64,000 nucleotides of DNA from Ascarosepion bandense (GCA_037127315.1 JBBBDQ010001122.1:5187001-5251000), one strand, 5' to 3'. Counted from the stretch's first letter, positions 42,699 to 52,441 are shown. Notes: generated by a model not told the origin, from the sequence alone. A program made the numbers and translations.

Positions 42699-42749
<51 letters not shown>
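42699..42749 (+). repeat. (AT)n microsatellite
   Basis: About 25 AT units. Confidence 0.95.
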
Positions 42750-42752
<3 letters not shown>

Positions 42753-42784
42753 TAAAATTAAAATTAAATTAAATTTTCAAAATT

Positions 42785-42851
42785 CAAAAATGTTGAATGA
42801 ACATTTCAACATGAAATCCCTAAGAGAGATTTCACGTATCCTCAGCAGCGG
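42785..42851 (-). ncRNA. Hammerhead ribozyme motif with long stem II
   Basis: Minus RNA: GCUG, CUGAGGA (core intact, position 7 G), stem II with ten pairs (ACGUGAAAUC with GAUUUCAUGU), GAAA, stem III U-guuc-A, cleavage triplet AUU, then CAAC partly pairing with GCUG. Stem I is weak (one mismatch in four) unless tertiary contacts help. Confidence 0.65.
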
Positions 42852-43442
42852 TCAGTCTATATCAAAATGATAATAAAAATAAGATTAAAAAGAGAAATAA
42901 AAAAATAAAAGAATAAAAGGTAAAGAAATAAAAAATAAATAATAAATAACTGTTAAGATTTGAGAAATATACGTCACAAAAATGTTTTTTTTTTGAAAAT
43001 CAGTCTATTTTTGGTTTTTACTTTTTGATAGAATTGTAAGATGGAAATTTAGCATGTCTTAATAGACGAAAAGAGTTAAGGAATGGGAAGGTCGTTAAAT
43101 TGAGAATTGGGTTAAACAAAACAGAACCGAAAGGTAAGGGGCGGTATATAAAAATATGTAGAGAAAAAATAAAGAAGGGGAAAAAAGAAAAGCAAGAAAA
43201 AGGAGAAAATATCAAATAGAAAACGCTCGATACGTGTCAAACAAATTTAACTTTAAATGTTTAAAAGGGTTAAAGTTTTAGAAAAAGAGACTTATTTGAA
43301 AAAGTATATTTAGGGGAAAAATAAAAATAAGATTTTAAAATTTAATTAAGTTAATCTAATTAAAGATATTTTTAGGTATAGACAAACTAAATAACAATTA
43401 AAGAAAACTATAAATTAAAAATTTTTTTTTTAAATTATTATA
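42852..43442 (-). other. AT-rich, possibly a PLE 3' region
   Basis: A/G-rich on the plus strand with no coding motif. It lies upstream (minus sense) of the hammerhead at 42785-42851, the position expected for a PLE 3' untranslated region. Confidence 0.35.
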
Positions 43443-43473
<31 letters not shown>

Positions 43474-43490
43474 ATATATATATATATATT
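43443..43490 (+). repeat. (TATC)n and (TA)n microsatellite
   Basis: Seven TATC units followed by TA repeats; the PLE reading frame emerges directly from it. Confidence 0.95.
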
Positions 43491-43492
43491 AT

Positions 43493-45100
43493 AACAAAAT
43501 TAACAAAAACCCGACACACCAACTAAAATCTAAAATTAATAAACTCATTAGTGCCAACAACGCTGATCAGAATTCCTTAAAACTCCCTAAAATTATTGGT
43601 GACTATAAACCTGGTTACATATACGGAACCATAAAAACTCATAAACCTAACTATCCTCTCCGCCCTATCATATCCCAAATTCCTACTCCTGTATACCAGT
43701 TAACTAAACATATTAACCAGCTTATCACACCCTACCTTCCGAGTAAATACAGCATAAAGTCAACCCTAGAGGCAATCCAAATCCTCAAGAGTGAAAATCC
43801 TAATAATGAAATCATAGCTTCACTTGATGTGGAAAACCTTTTTACTAATGTACCCGTCAGTGAAACTATTGATATAATTATAAGAAATGTTTACAGTAAT
43901 CCTTCATTACCCCCACTCAAAATTAATCCCAACATCCTAAGAAAAATTCTACTAGCTTGTACTACTGAAGTGCCTTTTGTTGATCCAAACAACACTATAT
44001 ATATACAACGTGACGGAGTCTCCATGGGTTCAGTGCTTGGTCCGATTTTTAGTAATTTCTACATGTCTAACCTTGAAAATACTACCTTTGCAAAATTTAC
44101 AAAACCATCAATATATCTAAGATATGTTGATGATATCCTACTATCAATTAAAAATACTAATGAAATCTTACAACTTCAAAAACAGTTTCAAAATAACTCA
44201 GTTTTAAAATTTACTTATGAACTTAGCAAAGATAACAAAATTCCTTTTCTTGATATATTAATTAACACTGACAACAATAAATTTACTATCTCACCGTATC
44301 AAAAACCTACTAATAAAAATCCCTCCACACTCAATTATATTAGTGAATGCCCCCACTATTACAAAATAGCCATCATAAAAAATCTATTATACCGTGCAAA
44401 AGTCAATTCATCTACAAATCAGATCTTCTACAGTGAACTAAAAAACATAAAACAGACACTCATCAATAATAATTTTCCCAACTACATAGTTGATGAACAA
44501 ATACATTACTTTCTTAAAAAGCTTAACATGGAAAAAACAACACATGATACTAACCCAACCAATCCTAAACATATCACTCTCTTATACCGTAGCCAGATGC
44601 ACTCCAACTACCAACTAGATGAAAACATCCTAAAAAAACTCATAAATACTAATATTTCTCCGACAGACTTTAACAAAAGAATTAAGTTCATTATATATTA
44701 CACTAAATCCACTACATCTAATTCATTTGTCCGCAACGACTCTTCCCCCACCGTTAGTGATTTGCAAAAGACCAATGTAGTATATAAATTCATATGTCCA
44801 TTTAGAGAATGTATCTCTAACAACCTTAATAATATCTACATCGGCCACACCACAAATTCGCTCTCACGGCGTCTGACGTTGCACTGAAATAAAAATTCAA
44901 ATATATTCCGTCATTTAGAACAACACGGTTATCAACGCACACTTCTGAGACAAACGCTTGTTGATAACACGTACATACTCAAACAAGAAAATAATAAGCA
45001 GAAACTAAAAATCCTCGAAGCACTCTACATAAAACAGTTTAAACCTGGTTTGAATACAATCAATTTCGATATTTCCAACAACGTACTCAAATGTCTGTAA
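43493..45100 (+). pseudogene. Penelope-like element: reverse transcriptase plus GIY-YIG endonuclease, one in-frame stop
   Basis: The frame is open upstream of the first plausible start, from the microsatellite at about 43493 to TGA at 44885, and continues in the same frame to TAA at 45098. Domains in order: 'GYIYGTIKTHKPNYPLRPII' (PLE finger block), 'IASLDVENLFTNVPVSETI' (motif A), 'GVSMGSVLGPIFSNFYM' (motif B), 'LRYVDDILLSI' (motif C, intact YVDD), 'VLKFTYE', 'IPFLDILI'. The C-terminus has 'VVYKFICPF...C' and 'IYIGHTTNSLSRRL', the GIY-YIG module. TGA at 44885 sits where an arginine is likely (CGA to TGA), inside the endonuclease; the frame goes on with 'FRHLEQHG' and 'ALYIKQFKPGLN'. The N-terminus is truncated at the microsatellite. 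Best-preserved coding sequence in the window. Confidence 0.92.
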
Positions 45101-45242
45101 TCAGACCAGGGACCACAACACCACTATTTTGTCACTGTCTTCGGCCATCCGCCACGGTAGGGATGGACTTATATTTTCAATTCAATTATCTTTATTGTTA
45201 ATAGCTTAAATGTTCTATGTTTACTGTGTGTTATTATTTACT

Positions 45243-45415
45243 CTTTGATAATGGCTTATGTGAGCCGAAAGCTTAGACCTGATAAAAAATTCAACAAATA
45301 CTGTGATTTTTTGTTGTCTTTTAACGACATCACCATCAAGTATATCAGACGGTATGAACGGATCCTACACAAAATTAATAGACAAAACTTGTCTATATTA
45401 TTCAATGAAACCTGC

Positions 45416-45418
<3 letters not shown>
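45243..45418 (+). mobile_element. PLE terminal repeat downstream of the RT gene
   Basis: Begins with a hammerhead-like relic (UUGAUAA, stem GGCUUAUGUGAGCC, GAAAG). It is followed by a coding-like stretch 'DFLLSFNDITIKYIRRYERI', 'LSILFNETCINI', ending exactly at (TA)n. PLEs carry permuted terminal repeats that include the start of the ORF, so this is probably the N-terminal coding part of a following partial copy (inference). Related pieces: 29038-29160, 29216-29398, 36290-36512. Confidence 0.7.

Positions 45419-45463
<45 letters not shown>
45419..45463 (+). repeat. (TA)n microsatellite
   Basis: About 22 TA units between the PLE end and a Helitron-like element. Confidence 0.95.
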
Positions 45464-45468
<5 letters not shown>

Positions 45469-46159
45469 TATTTATAAATGAAACTTTGTGTGTGTGTGTG
45501 TCCGTTACCTATAGACTCCGAAACGGCTGAACCAATTTACTTGAAAATTTACACAGTTGTACTATAAGCGTCTGCGAGTGTTCTTAGCTTGGTCTTGTGC
45601 CGAGGTACCCCTGATAAATATCGAAAATCGATAATCGAAAAAATCGGGTTATAGAAGGAGTAGTCCGATTTTAATCAAAGTTGACACACTCGGAGACAAA
45701 GACATAAGAAATGATATTCAGAAGTTTCAAGGTTGCAGTTCTTACAATAGTGCAGAAAATCGATAATATATATATATAAAATGCCAAATGTTTGTGTGTG
45801 TGTCTGTTTATCTGCGTGTATGTCTGTATTTTTTTTTTTTTTTCAGCCTTAAATTTTAGTTTTTGCTTCGGGTTTGGCTCTAAGTAGGTAGAATTATAGT
45901 TCCTAGCCATGATACAATTTACTCAGAGGACTTATTTAGCCTTCAAAATTCAGTTTACGACGAAAAAACTTATTTGATATCGATACCAAAATTTGACTTA
46001 ATCCATTCATTTTTCTTTCAGTCTACGGTTTCGCTTTAACTGGAAACAACTATTACTTTTTTAGTCTTTCGTGCCAATGTCCAAAGAGTCTGAGCTCCAG
46101 GACCATGGATTAGTTTTAAAGCTTTCATTACACACGAGCAACGCCGGACTATACTGCTA

Positions 46160-46160
<1 letters not shown>
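45464..46160 (+). mobile_element. Non-autonomous Helitron-like element, copy 5 (long form)
   Basis: Left end TATAAACTTATTTATAAATG (first bases altered at the microsatellite), right end CGCCGGACTATACTGCTAG then T. Contains the extra 45840-46080 segment shared with the copies at 5546 and 52492. Confidence 0.85.

Positions 46161-46191
<31 letters not shown>
46161..46191 (+). repeat. (TA)n microsatellite
   Basis: About 15 TA units immediately after CTAG. Confidence 0.95.
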
Positions 46192-46194
<3 letters not shown>

Positions 46195-46618
46195 GTAATA
46201 TAAAAGATAGTTGACACTTCAAAATTGTTTTTATTATAATTGAGTTGATACGTGACCACTGACCGAGTTTATTATCTAACCTATAGCTAAAACTGGGTTG
46301 TTTTATATTTAGGTCTATAGATAAATACTAGTCAGGTTTATACTTGAGTCTATAAGCGAGGTTTAAGTCTGAATCTATAAGGAAACAGGGGTGGAATTTA
46401 TACATAAGCCTATAGGTAAACATTGATCGGGATTATATTTGTGTCTATCAGTAAGCGTTTAATATATTTATATTTTAGTTTATAGGCAAAAACTGCTCGA
46501 ATTTATACTTGAGTTAATAAGTAAGCACAGGGGTTGGATTTATACATGTCTGTAGCTAAATATTGATCGGGATTATGTTTGAGTCTCCCAGTAAACATTT
46601 GTCGTTTTTATATTTGAA

Positions 46619-46912
46619 TCCAGTTAAGTGCCATACGTGATACACGCTTTGGGAGATCATGTCTCGAAAGAGACATGACTGACTGGGCAAAAGATTATTC
46701 TGCAGTAGGTTGCCATTGCTTTCTGCGGTAGACTGGTTGCCAGCCAAGGCTATAGAACCCAATCTATCCTGTTATTTAACCCATAACTAGAGGGAAGAAA
46801 CGGATTAACACATTTCCTAATGGTATTTGAGCGTAAGTGAATGCCAGGAATTTAACTGGAATTCGAACTCGGCTCTTCGATTTGTTGTTCCGAGTCGATA
46901 GCCACTGCCTGA
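46619..46912 (-). mobile_element. tRNA-derived SINE, family A (full length)
   Basis: Tail at left (CAGTTAAGTGCCATACGTGA, hairpin ATGTCTC/GAGACAT), head at right (GGCTCTTCGATTTGTTGTTC, CCGAGTCGATAGCCACTGC). Confidence 0.85.
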
Positions 46913-46972
46913 AAAGGCACATCAGGTAAGCTTTATACCTGATTCAAAATCTTTGGTTGGGTTTATATTTGA

Positions 46973-47452
46973 CTAGCATTATAGCCCGGCGTTGCTCGGG
47001 TGTAATGAAAGCTTTAAAACTAAGCCATGGTCCTGGAGCTCAGACTCAGCCAAAAGAATATTTGTGTGAAGTTTGGTGAGAATCGGATAAAAATTGTGGA
47101 TTTGTATAAAGGACATACAGACAGATAAACAGATACACAAACAAACATCTTGCCTTTTATATATATATTATCGATTTTCTGCACTATTGTAAGAACTGCA
47201 ACCTTGAAGCTACTGAATATCTTTTCTTATGTCTTTGTCTATGAGTGTATCAAATTTGATTAAAATCGGACCACTCCTTCTATAACTCGATTTTTTCGAT
47301 TATCGATATTTATCAGGGGTATCTCGACACAACACCTAGCTAAGAACACTCGCAGACGCTTATAGTACAACTGTGTAAATTTTCAAGAAAATCAGTTCAG
47401 CCGTTTCGGAATCTATAGGTAACGGACACACACACACACAGACACACGCACA

Positions 47453-47486
<34 letters not shown>

Positions 47487-47510
47487 TTTCCATTTATAAA
47501 TAAGTTTAGA
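46973..47510 (-). mobile_element. Non-autonomous Helitron-like element, copy 6 (complete)
   Basis: CTAG at 46973 after A, then the GC hairpin (GCCCGGCGTTGCTCGGGTG); other end AAGTTTAGA then T at 47511. A (CA)n tract lies at 47420-47485, a position where other copies also carry CA/TG repeats. Confidence 0.85.
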
Positions 47511-47570
47511 TTTTATAGGTAAAAATTAGACAGGTTTTCACTTCAGTCTATTCTTGTCGGTCTTTCTGCC

Positions 47571-47825
47571 TTCTGGCGAAAAAGAACGCAGTTGAGGCTT
47601 TGCCGAAGGACAGAGTCTTGTCTAGGGTAAATAGACAAGAGCCAAGATTCTCCGGGGAATTTTTGTCCGAGCTACCCGCTCGGAATACCTCATGGTAAAA
47701 TCGGCCTTGTGCCACATCCCGCTATTGTAGGGAGGCTTGAGTAAATACCAAGTCTGCAAGCATTAAACTGGTAAATGGCACTTTTCCTTGGGGGACAGAC
47801 TGCGTGGGATTCATTATCCGTATTC
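47571..47825. other. Unassigned stretch
   Basis: A GC-richer segment. 47705-47720 shares GGCCTTGTGCCACATC with the SINE units at 11216-11510, so it may hold a fragment of that family. Confidence 0.4.
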
Positions 47826-48060
47826 AAGGACTCGAGTTTGAATTTTGTTTAACGGCATATCAAACTTTGTGGGTTATTTAATGCCAACCAAGGCTATAGA
47901 ACCCAGTCTGCCCTTGTTAGCTGGTGAGAGAAGTTATAGATTAATACCTTTTGAAGGGTATTAGCACTTAAGTGAAAGTAATGAATTCGACTGGAATTCG
48001 AACTGGGCTCTCTGATTCCTAAATCCGAGCCGTTAACCATTACTCCACTGATAGCCTATA
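47826..48060 (-). mobile_element. Family A SINE with alternative tail (tail 2)
   Basis: Minus strand: tRNA-like head (AGTGGAGTAATGGTTAACGG, B box AGTTCGAATTCC), shortened body, then GGTTGGCATTAAATAACCC, GATATGCCGTTAAACAAAAT. That tail is the end of family V and of the 5S-SINE at 53702-54200, not the GGCACTTAACTGAC tail of the other copies. Confidence 0.75.
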
Positions 48061-48494
48061 ACCTCATAATACCTTCTGCATGAACAAATCATCGGTGACG
48101 AAACGATTTCCTCCATCAGGCTTTTCTGGTAAGGCAGATGGCTAGATATCCTACAGGATTAAAAATGAGACCTGACAAAGAGCGCGGACGAGCCTTCTTG
48201 AAGGTTTAACAAGCATTTAGCAAAAATAGAGAAGGTTGTTTTTTCACTTTTTTGACAAAATCGACATTGCACCCGATGTGAAATCTGGGGTTTCATGTGA
48301 TACATTTTGCTAACAAAATTGGATTCATACCTTTTACCAATTATTAAGCATTCAGTTTTAAGGTTTTCATCTGAAAGTAATATACATAATACCTAATTTC
48401 CGCAAGTTTTTGCTTACCAACTGACTTCAAAATTTTAATAATCTTGGAATTATTTCGAACGTTTATTCTCGTCTTGGTTAATATAGGCGTTATA
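48061..48494. other. Unassigned stretch
   Basis: No gene or family recognised. Confidence 0.4.
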
Positions 48495-48547
48495 ATAGAC
48501 ACAACGTTTCGCCCAAGTACCCTCTGGTCATCATCAGGTGTTCATAG
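48495..48547 (-). ncRNA. Hammerhead ribozyme motif, PLE GAAACGUU class
   Basis: Minus RNA: ACAC, CUGAUGA, stem II built from ACCAG and CUUGGG (one mismatch), CGAAAC, GUU triplet with minimal ACGU stem III, then GUGU pairing with ACAC. All core bases are present. The sequence that follows (GTCTATTATAACGCC) is not matched elsewhere in the window. Confidence 0.6.
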
Positions 48548-48883
48548 ATTGGCTGATGTGGATTATCTCGTTGATTATCGCGAAATATCCTGTGAAATCA
48601 ATTATTGTTCTTTCACGTTGGAATTTGGTTCGTCCTTACCAAGTCCAAGGATCGAACTCATGACCACTAGATGATACTAACACATATATAACCAACTACT
48701 ATATCCACTACGCCACCGTCCCGAAGTGGTGCACTTTTGGAGCCTTTTATATTCAGTGTCAGATGGATTTTTGACAACTGGATTATGTTAGTGGGTTTAC
48801 TATTTAAAGAATAAATTCAGAGAAAGTTGATATTTTTGTATCAGATATACAATTGAATGAAAAATATATTCAAACCAGAGTTT
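48548..48883. other. Unassigned stretch
   Basis: 48600-48730 reads like a tRNA-like or SINE segment on the minus strand (CGGTGGCGTAGTGGATATAG, 'GAGTTCGATCCTTGG'). The boxes are good (A box GGCGTAGTGG, B box GTTCGATCC), so a further SINE head is likely at about 48640-48722. Confidence 0.5.
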
Positions 48884-49621
48884 GATTTTGAGGTTTGTTT
48901 AACGGCATATCAACACCTCTGTGGGTTATTTAAAGGCCAAAAAGATGGGGGTTTAAGGTATTTTTTTAATGTTTGGTTAAAGTGAGGAGGTTGATTTAGT
49001 CAGATTTTGATGAAAAAAAAAAAATTTTAGAAAACTAAAGATGTTTTCTAGTTTTGTATTAAAAAATGTATTGCTGGTAATAATTTTTTTCCTTCAAAAA
49101 TGTATAATGGCAATAATTCAAAAATGTATTGTTGGTAATTAATCTTTCCTTCAAAGATATATTGTTGGTAATTGTTTTTCCTTCAAAAATGTATATTTTT
49201 CTATAAAAGTCTATTTCTATGTATATATTTCTATAAAAGTCTATTTCTATGTATATATTTCTATAAAAGTCTCTTTCTATGTATATATTTCTATAAAAGT
49301 CTATTTCTATGTATATATTTCTATAAAAGTCTCTTTCTATGTATATATTTCTATAAAAGTCTATTTCTATGTATATATTTCTATAAAAGTCTCTTTCTAT
49401 GTATATATTTCTATAAAAGTCTCTTTCTTCACTTTCATTGTGTTTTGATCCCAGTTTGGCGATTAACTATTTGCCTATAGCTGGGACCCTAACAGGTGCT
49501 ACCACTCCCGGTCAAGGTGGGCCTGGAAACAACAACAATTAAGAGGTGGTTTCATGCACCTCACAACCTCCCAATCAGAGGCCTTGCTACCGGATGCAGT
49601 TTACCGTCATACCAAGGACCA
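48884..49621 (-). mobile_element. Repeat family V with internal tandem expansion
   Basis: Tail at left (GAGTTTGATTTTGAGGTTTG, ACACCTCTGTGGGTTATTTA), head at right (GCTACCACTCCCGGTCAAGG, GGCCTTGCTACCGGATG). The middle is enlarged by a 30-bp repeat. Confidence 0.8.
49201..49440 (+). repeat. 30-bp tandem repeat, 8 units, inside family V
   Basis: CTATAAAAGT recurs at 49201 and every 30 bases to 49411. Units differ mainly CTATTTCTAT/CTCTTTCTAT, alternating over the middle units, which suggests expansion by 60-bp steps. The periodic frame is not a gene. Confidence 0.95.
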
Positions 49622-49689
49622 ATTTGGAATGTGGATACGGAACGAGAACTTTAGAAACGATTGGAAATAATCTATATCTATAAATACAT

Positions 49690-50200
49690 ATCACCTCCAC
49701 AAAGTCAGGGATCACTTTATGTATTCATTTTAATATAGAATCGATCACCCACTTTATATTATTTATTTTTATATATGTTGCCACTTCTTCTCCCACCCTA
49801 ATCCAATAGAGACATTCTACATTGTTATCTATATCTATAAAAGTGATGAGGGTGGACGTTGTGTAAGTATTTGTTTGTTTGATAAATTCGACTTAGCGTC
49901 TGTATTTTGCGGTCTAGCTCGACGGGAGTTACGCTCAGATGTAAATCAAAATCTTAGAACGCTAACGACACCTTGAAATTTTTCAGAAAGACAAAATTAG
50001 AGATAAAAAAAATATATATTATCACCCTACAAAGTCAGGGATCAGTTTATCTATTGATTATAATATAGAATCGATCACCCAACTTTATATTATCTATATC
50101 TGTATATGTTGCCCCTCTCACCCTAATCCAATTTTTCATAACATTGTTATCTATTTCTATAAAAGTGTCGAGGATGGACGTTGTGTAAGTATTTGCTATG
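49690..50200 (+). repeat. Two ~328-bp tandem units
   Basis: ACAAAGTCAGGGATCA occurs at about 49697 and 50025; each is followed by AATATAGAATCGATCACCCA, TGCC...CCCTAATCCAAT and CTATAAAAGTG. The same GATC...CACTT words appear in the SINE linker at 9830 and 55380 and at 50890-50960. Confidence 0.75.
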
Positions 50201-50256
50201 TAATTCATTATAAGTTTTTTATTCTTATTATTCCTTGAACCGGCCTAAACCGCTAG
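50150..50256 (+). mobile_element. Short Helitron-like sequence
   Basis: Starts TCTATTTCTATAAAAGTG after A and ends CCGCTAG before T, with a weak GC-rich inverted element (ACCGGCCTAAACCG) just inside. A second such start lies at 49828. Termini fit Helitron rules, but at 107 bp the case is weak. Confidence 0.4.
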
Positions 50257-50764
50257 TATTAAATAAAAGACTAAGAGTTTCATAAACTATTTAAAGTGCT
50301 TATTGTCGACCATAAAGGTCGTAATAGATGCTGTTGCTAGTGACCCTTAATATGAAGAACTGTCGTTGGGTGATGCGTGATCTAATTTTTGTATATTAAT
50401 AAGCAAATTATTTATTTTCTCAGACGACGTGTATGCATAGAGGAGCGACGAGTTCAAGTCCCTCGTGAACGGATGGAGACATATTACAAACCTGTATATA
50501 AGCGGCAAGTGGAGGTGTGCGAAGGATTTAAGCTTTGTTCAACATTCAGGTAAGATGACTCTAGAATCATTTGGCTCAAGCAGACGCACACATACACACT
50601 TCTTGTTCTGTGCGTTGTGTCACTTCAAAACGTGGACAATCATGGCTCACCCTACATTTCTTATTCTTTACTTCCTGACCCCTTTTCTGACATTCATTTT
50701 CACAAGCTTCTTATGTGTCCTACTTTGTGTTTCCCTTTGCCCCACTTTCTTTTCTTTTTTTTTC
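50257..50764. other. Unassigned stretch
   Basis: A tRNA-like B box word (GAGTTCAAGTCCCTCG) at 50450-50465 is isolated. The hydrophobic frame 50465-50767 has no family signature. Confidence 0.4.
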
Positions 50765-51432
50765 TAATCATATCGCCCCAAGCAAGACATTATACTGCTG
50801 CTGTTTTGCAGTGGGTTACATAGGAGGAAAGTTATGAGAAAGAGCCACAGGTTATATGGGGTGTCAAGAAGTGGGAAAGAGAAGGATGAATGTGGCCATA
50901 AAGTGAGTGATCAGTTTATATATTGATTGTAATGTAGAATTGATCCCCCACTTCATATCTACATTATAATAGAATTTTTTTTTATAATCATATCGCCCCA
51001 AGCAAGGCATTATACTGCCACTGTTGTGCAGGAGGGGTTACATAGGAAAAAGTAATGAGAAAGAGTGACAGGTTATAGGGGGGTGTCAGGAAGTGGGTAG
51101 GAGGGGGATGAGAATACTACAGAAATGAGATGAGAGCATGAGAGAAAGGATGAAAATTAGTGAGATAAGAGATGGTTATTGACATTACATTTAAATTCTT
51201 GGAGATTGTAGCTGTCGAGGAAGCAAGTAAATGGAATGGAATTCCACAGGTGGGAAGTGCGAGAAAAGATGCTATTGGAGTAAAATTTATGTTTACATCT
51301 TATTGGTTTCACAGTAAAAGGGTGGGACCTAGTTGCTAATCTTGTTGCTCGGGTAAATTCGTATATAGGAGAAACCAGTGAGCGAAGTTCATCAGAGCAG
51401 ACGCCGTGAAAGTACCTTTTCCAGTCTGTCAT
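50765..51432 (-). pseudogene. CR1/L2-like LINE C-terminus, with a duplicated 3' end
   Basis: 51157-51432 encodes 'YFHGVCSDELRSLVSPIYEF', 'ATRLATRSHPFTVKPIRC', 'FYSNSIFSRTSHLWNSIPFT', 'YNLQEFKCNVNNHLLS', the clearest C-terminal signature of this family in the window. Two 3' ends in the same orientation (50765-50890 and 50985-51120) suggest two overlapping insertions. Confidence 0.85.
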
Positions 51433-51574
51433 ACAAGTGTCACATTCTCCAAACCGTCTTTTCTCGGCAGGTGTCTTTGATTACAATTCTAAGATTCCTT
51501 TTTTTTCTTAGCATTTTCCTTAAAAATTCTTTCACAGGCACGTAGAAAATACCATATATATATATATATATATT

Positions 51575-51628
51575 GTCATCGCAGACAGATCTGTTTCGCT
51601 GTATTACAGCTCATCAGTACGGTTAGAC
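51575..51628 (-). ncRNA. Hammerhead ribozyme (type I, core intact)
   Basis: Minus RNA: CUGAUGA, stem II GCUG-uaaua-CAGC, GAAA, stem III CAGAUCUG, GUC, then UGCG pairing with CGUA. One G is deleted on the 3' side of stem I compared with the consensus. Probably the best candidate for activity together with 52019-52073. Confidence 0.8.
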
Positions 51629-51830
51629 TCCGATTGCTACACAAACCAGGCTCGAAACCCGACCGATTTGGCCACGGGGCGTTCGCTGGAAGAAGGCAGT
51701 CCTTTTAGCGCATATCATATTACGCACCCAATAGCTAGAGTGCTCAAATTCATTTTTACTGAATGAGCGATGCGTACACGCTAGAGTGGCTATTGTTTTT
51801 AAAGTCTACCTTTCTTCTAGAGTGCTCAAT
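51575..51830 (-). mobile_element. Hammerhead SINE-like element, partial copy
   Basis: Ribozyme at the left edge, then CCAGGCTCGAAACCCGACC, the AGCGCATATCATATTACG region and TAGAGTGCTCAA words colinear with 4860-5100. The tRNA-like D-arm region is deleted (GCCACGGGGCGTTCGCTGG in its place). It abuts (AT)n at 51553-51572. Confidence 0.75.
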
Positions 51831-52018
51831 CAGGGTGTGAGATATCAGCATGCAGTGTGGGTATAGAAGAATCTAAAGGAGTATCCTGTACATACAGTGG
51901 TAGGATAACTCTCTAAGAGAGCTCTAAACATATATGCATATCAATACATATAGAGCAAATATAAGAAAAATTAAGACAGACACGTTATTTCATACTTCCG
52001 ATATCGTGTCTGTCGGAT

Positions 52019-52073
52019 GTCTAAACGTACTGATGAGCTGTGATACAGCGAAACGGATCTGTCTGCGGATGAC
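52019..52073 (+). ncRNA. Hammerhead ribozyme (type I, core intact), isolated
   Basis: Plus RNA: GUCUAAACGUA, CUGAUGA, GCUG-ugaua-CAGC, GAAA, CGGAUCUG (one G-U pair), GUC, UGCGGAUGAC. Stem I has CGUA/UGCG and an outer GUC/GAC. In opposite orientation to 51575-51628. The left flank is unrelated sequence that includes the AGACAGACACGTTATT word of 36551. Confidence 0.8.
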
Positions 52074-52441
52074 TATATATATAGTCGTTGAAATAGTCAC
52101 AACATGGTGACCACGTCTGATGTTCTGAAACATCAATCGGTTCTGTCGGTAGGTTAGTCTATATGGATGTTTTCAACCCAATTCACCAAATTCGAGCTGT
52201 CGCTTACTGCAAATTAAATATGCCATATTTTCCACGTGAGACAGGGCTTTTTATAGCATTAAATAATACATTGCATTGTCTACTTTTAATGTCGCAACCG
52301 CTTACATATTCCGAAAAAAATCTTAATGAAACATTCTCGATAATTTTGTAAGAAAAGCCTTTCTTTTAACTCCGGGTAAAAGATTATTGTTTCAAACTGA
52401 AAATCAAGAAAACTGGAAACTGAACAAAACAAAAGAGTATA

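Larger units (their letters stand above)
46240..47570 (+). repeat. ~37-bp minisatellite interrupted by a SINE and a Helitron-like element
   Basis: Degenerate unit around TTTATACTTGAGTCTATAAG, GTAAACATTGATCGGG, about ten units from 46285 to 46618, one piece at 46913-46972 and one at 47511-47560. The same unit resumes on the far side of each insertion, so both elements landed in a pre-existing minisatellite. Confidence 0.75.

Noticed and set aside
48640..48722. A functional tRNA gene on the minus strand
   Set aside because: A- and B-box words are good, but I could not form a full acceptor stem; a SINE head is more likely.
49172..49480. 102-residue frame with a ten-residue period
   Set aside because: Produced by the 30-bp tandem repeat inside a family V element.
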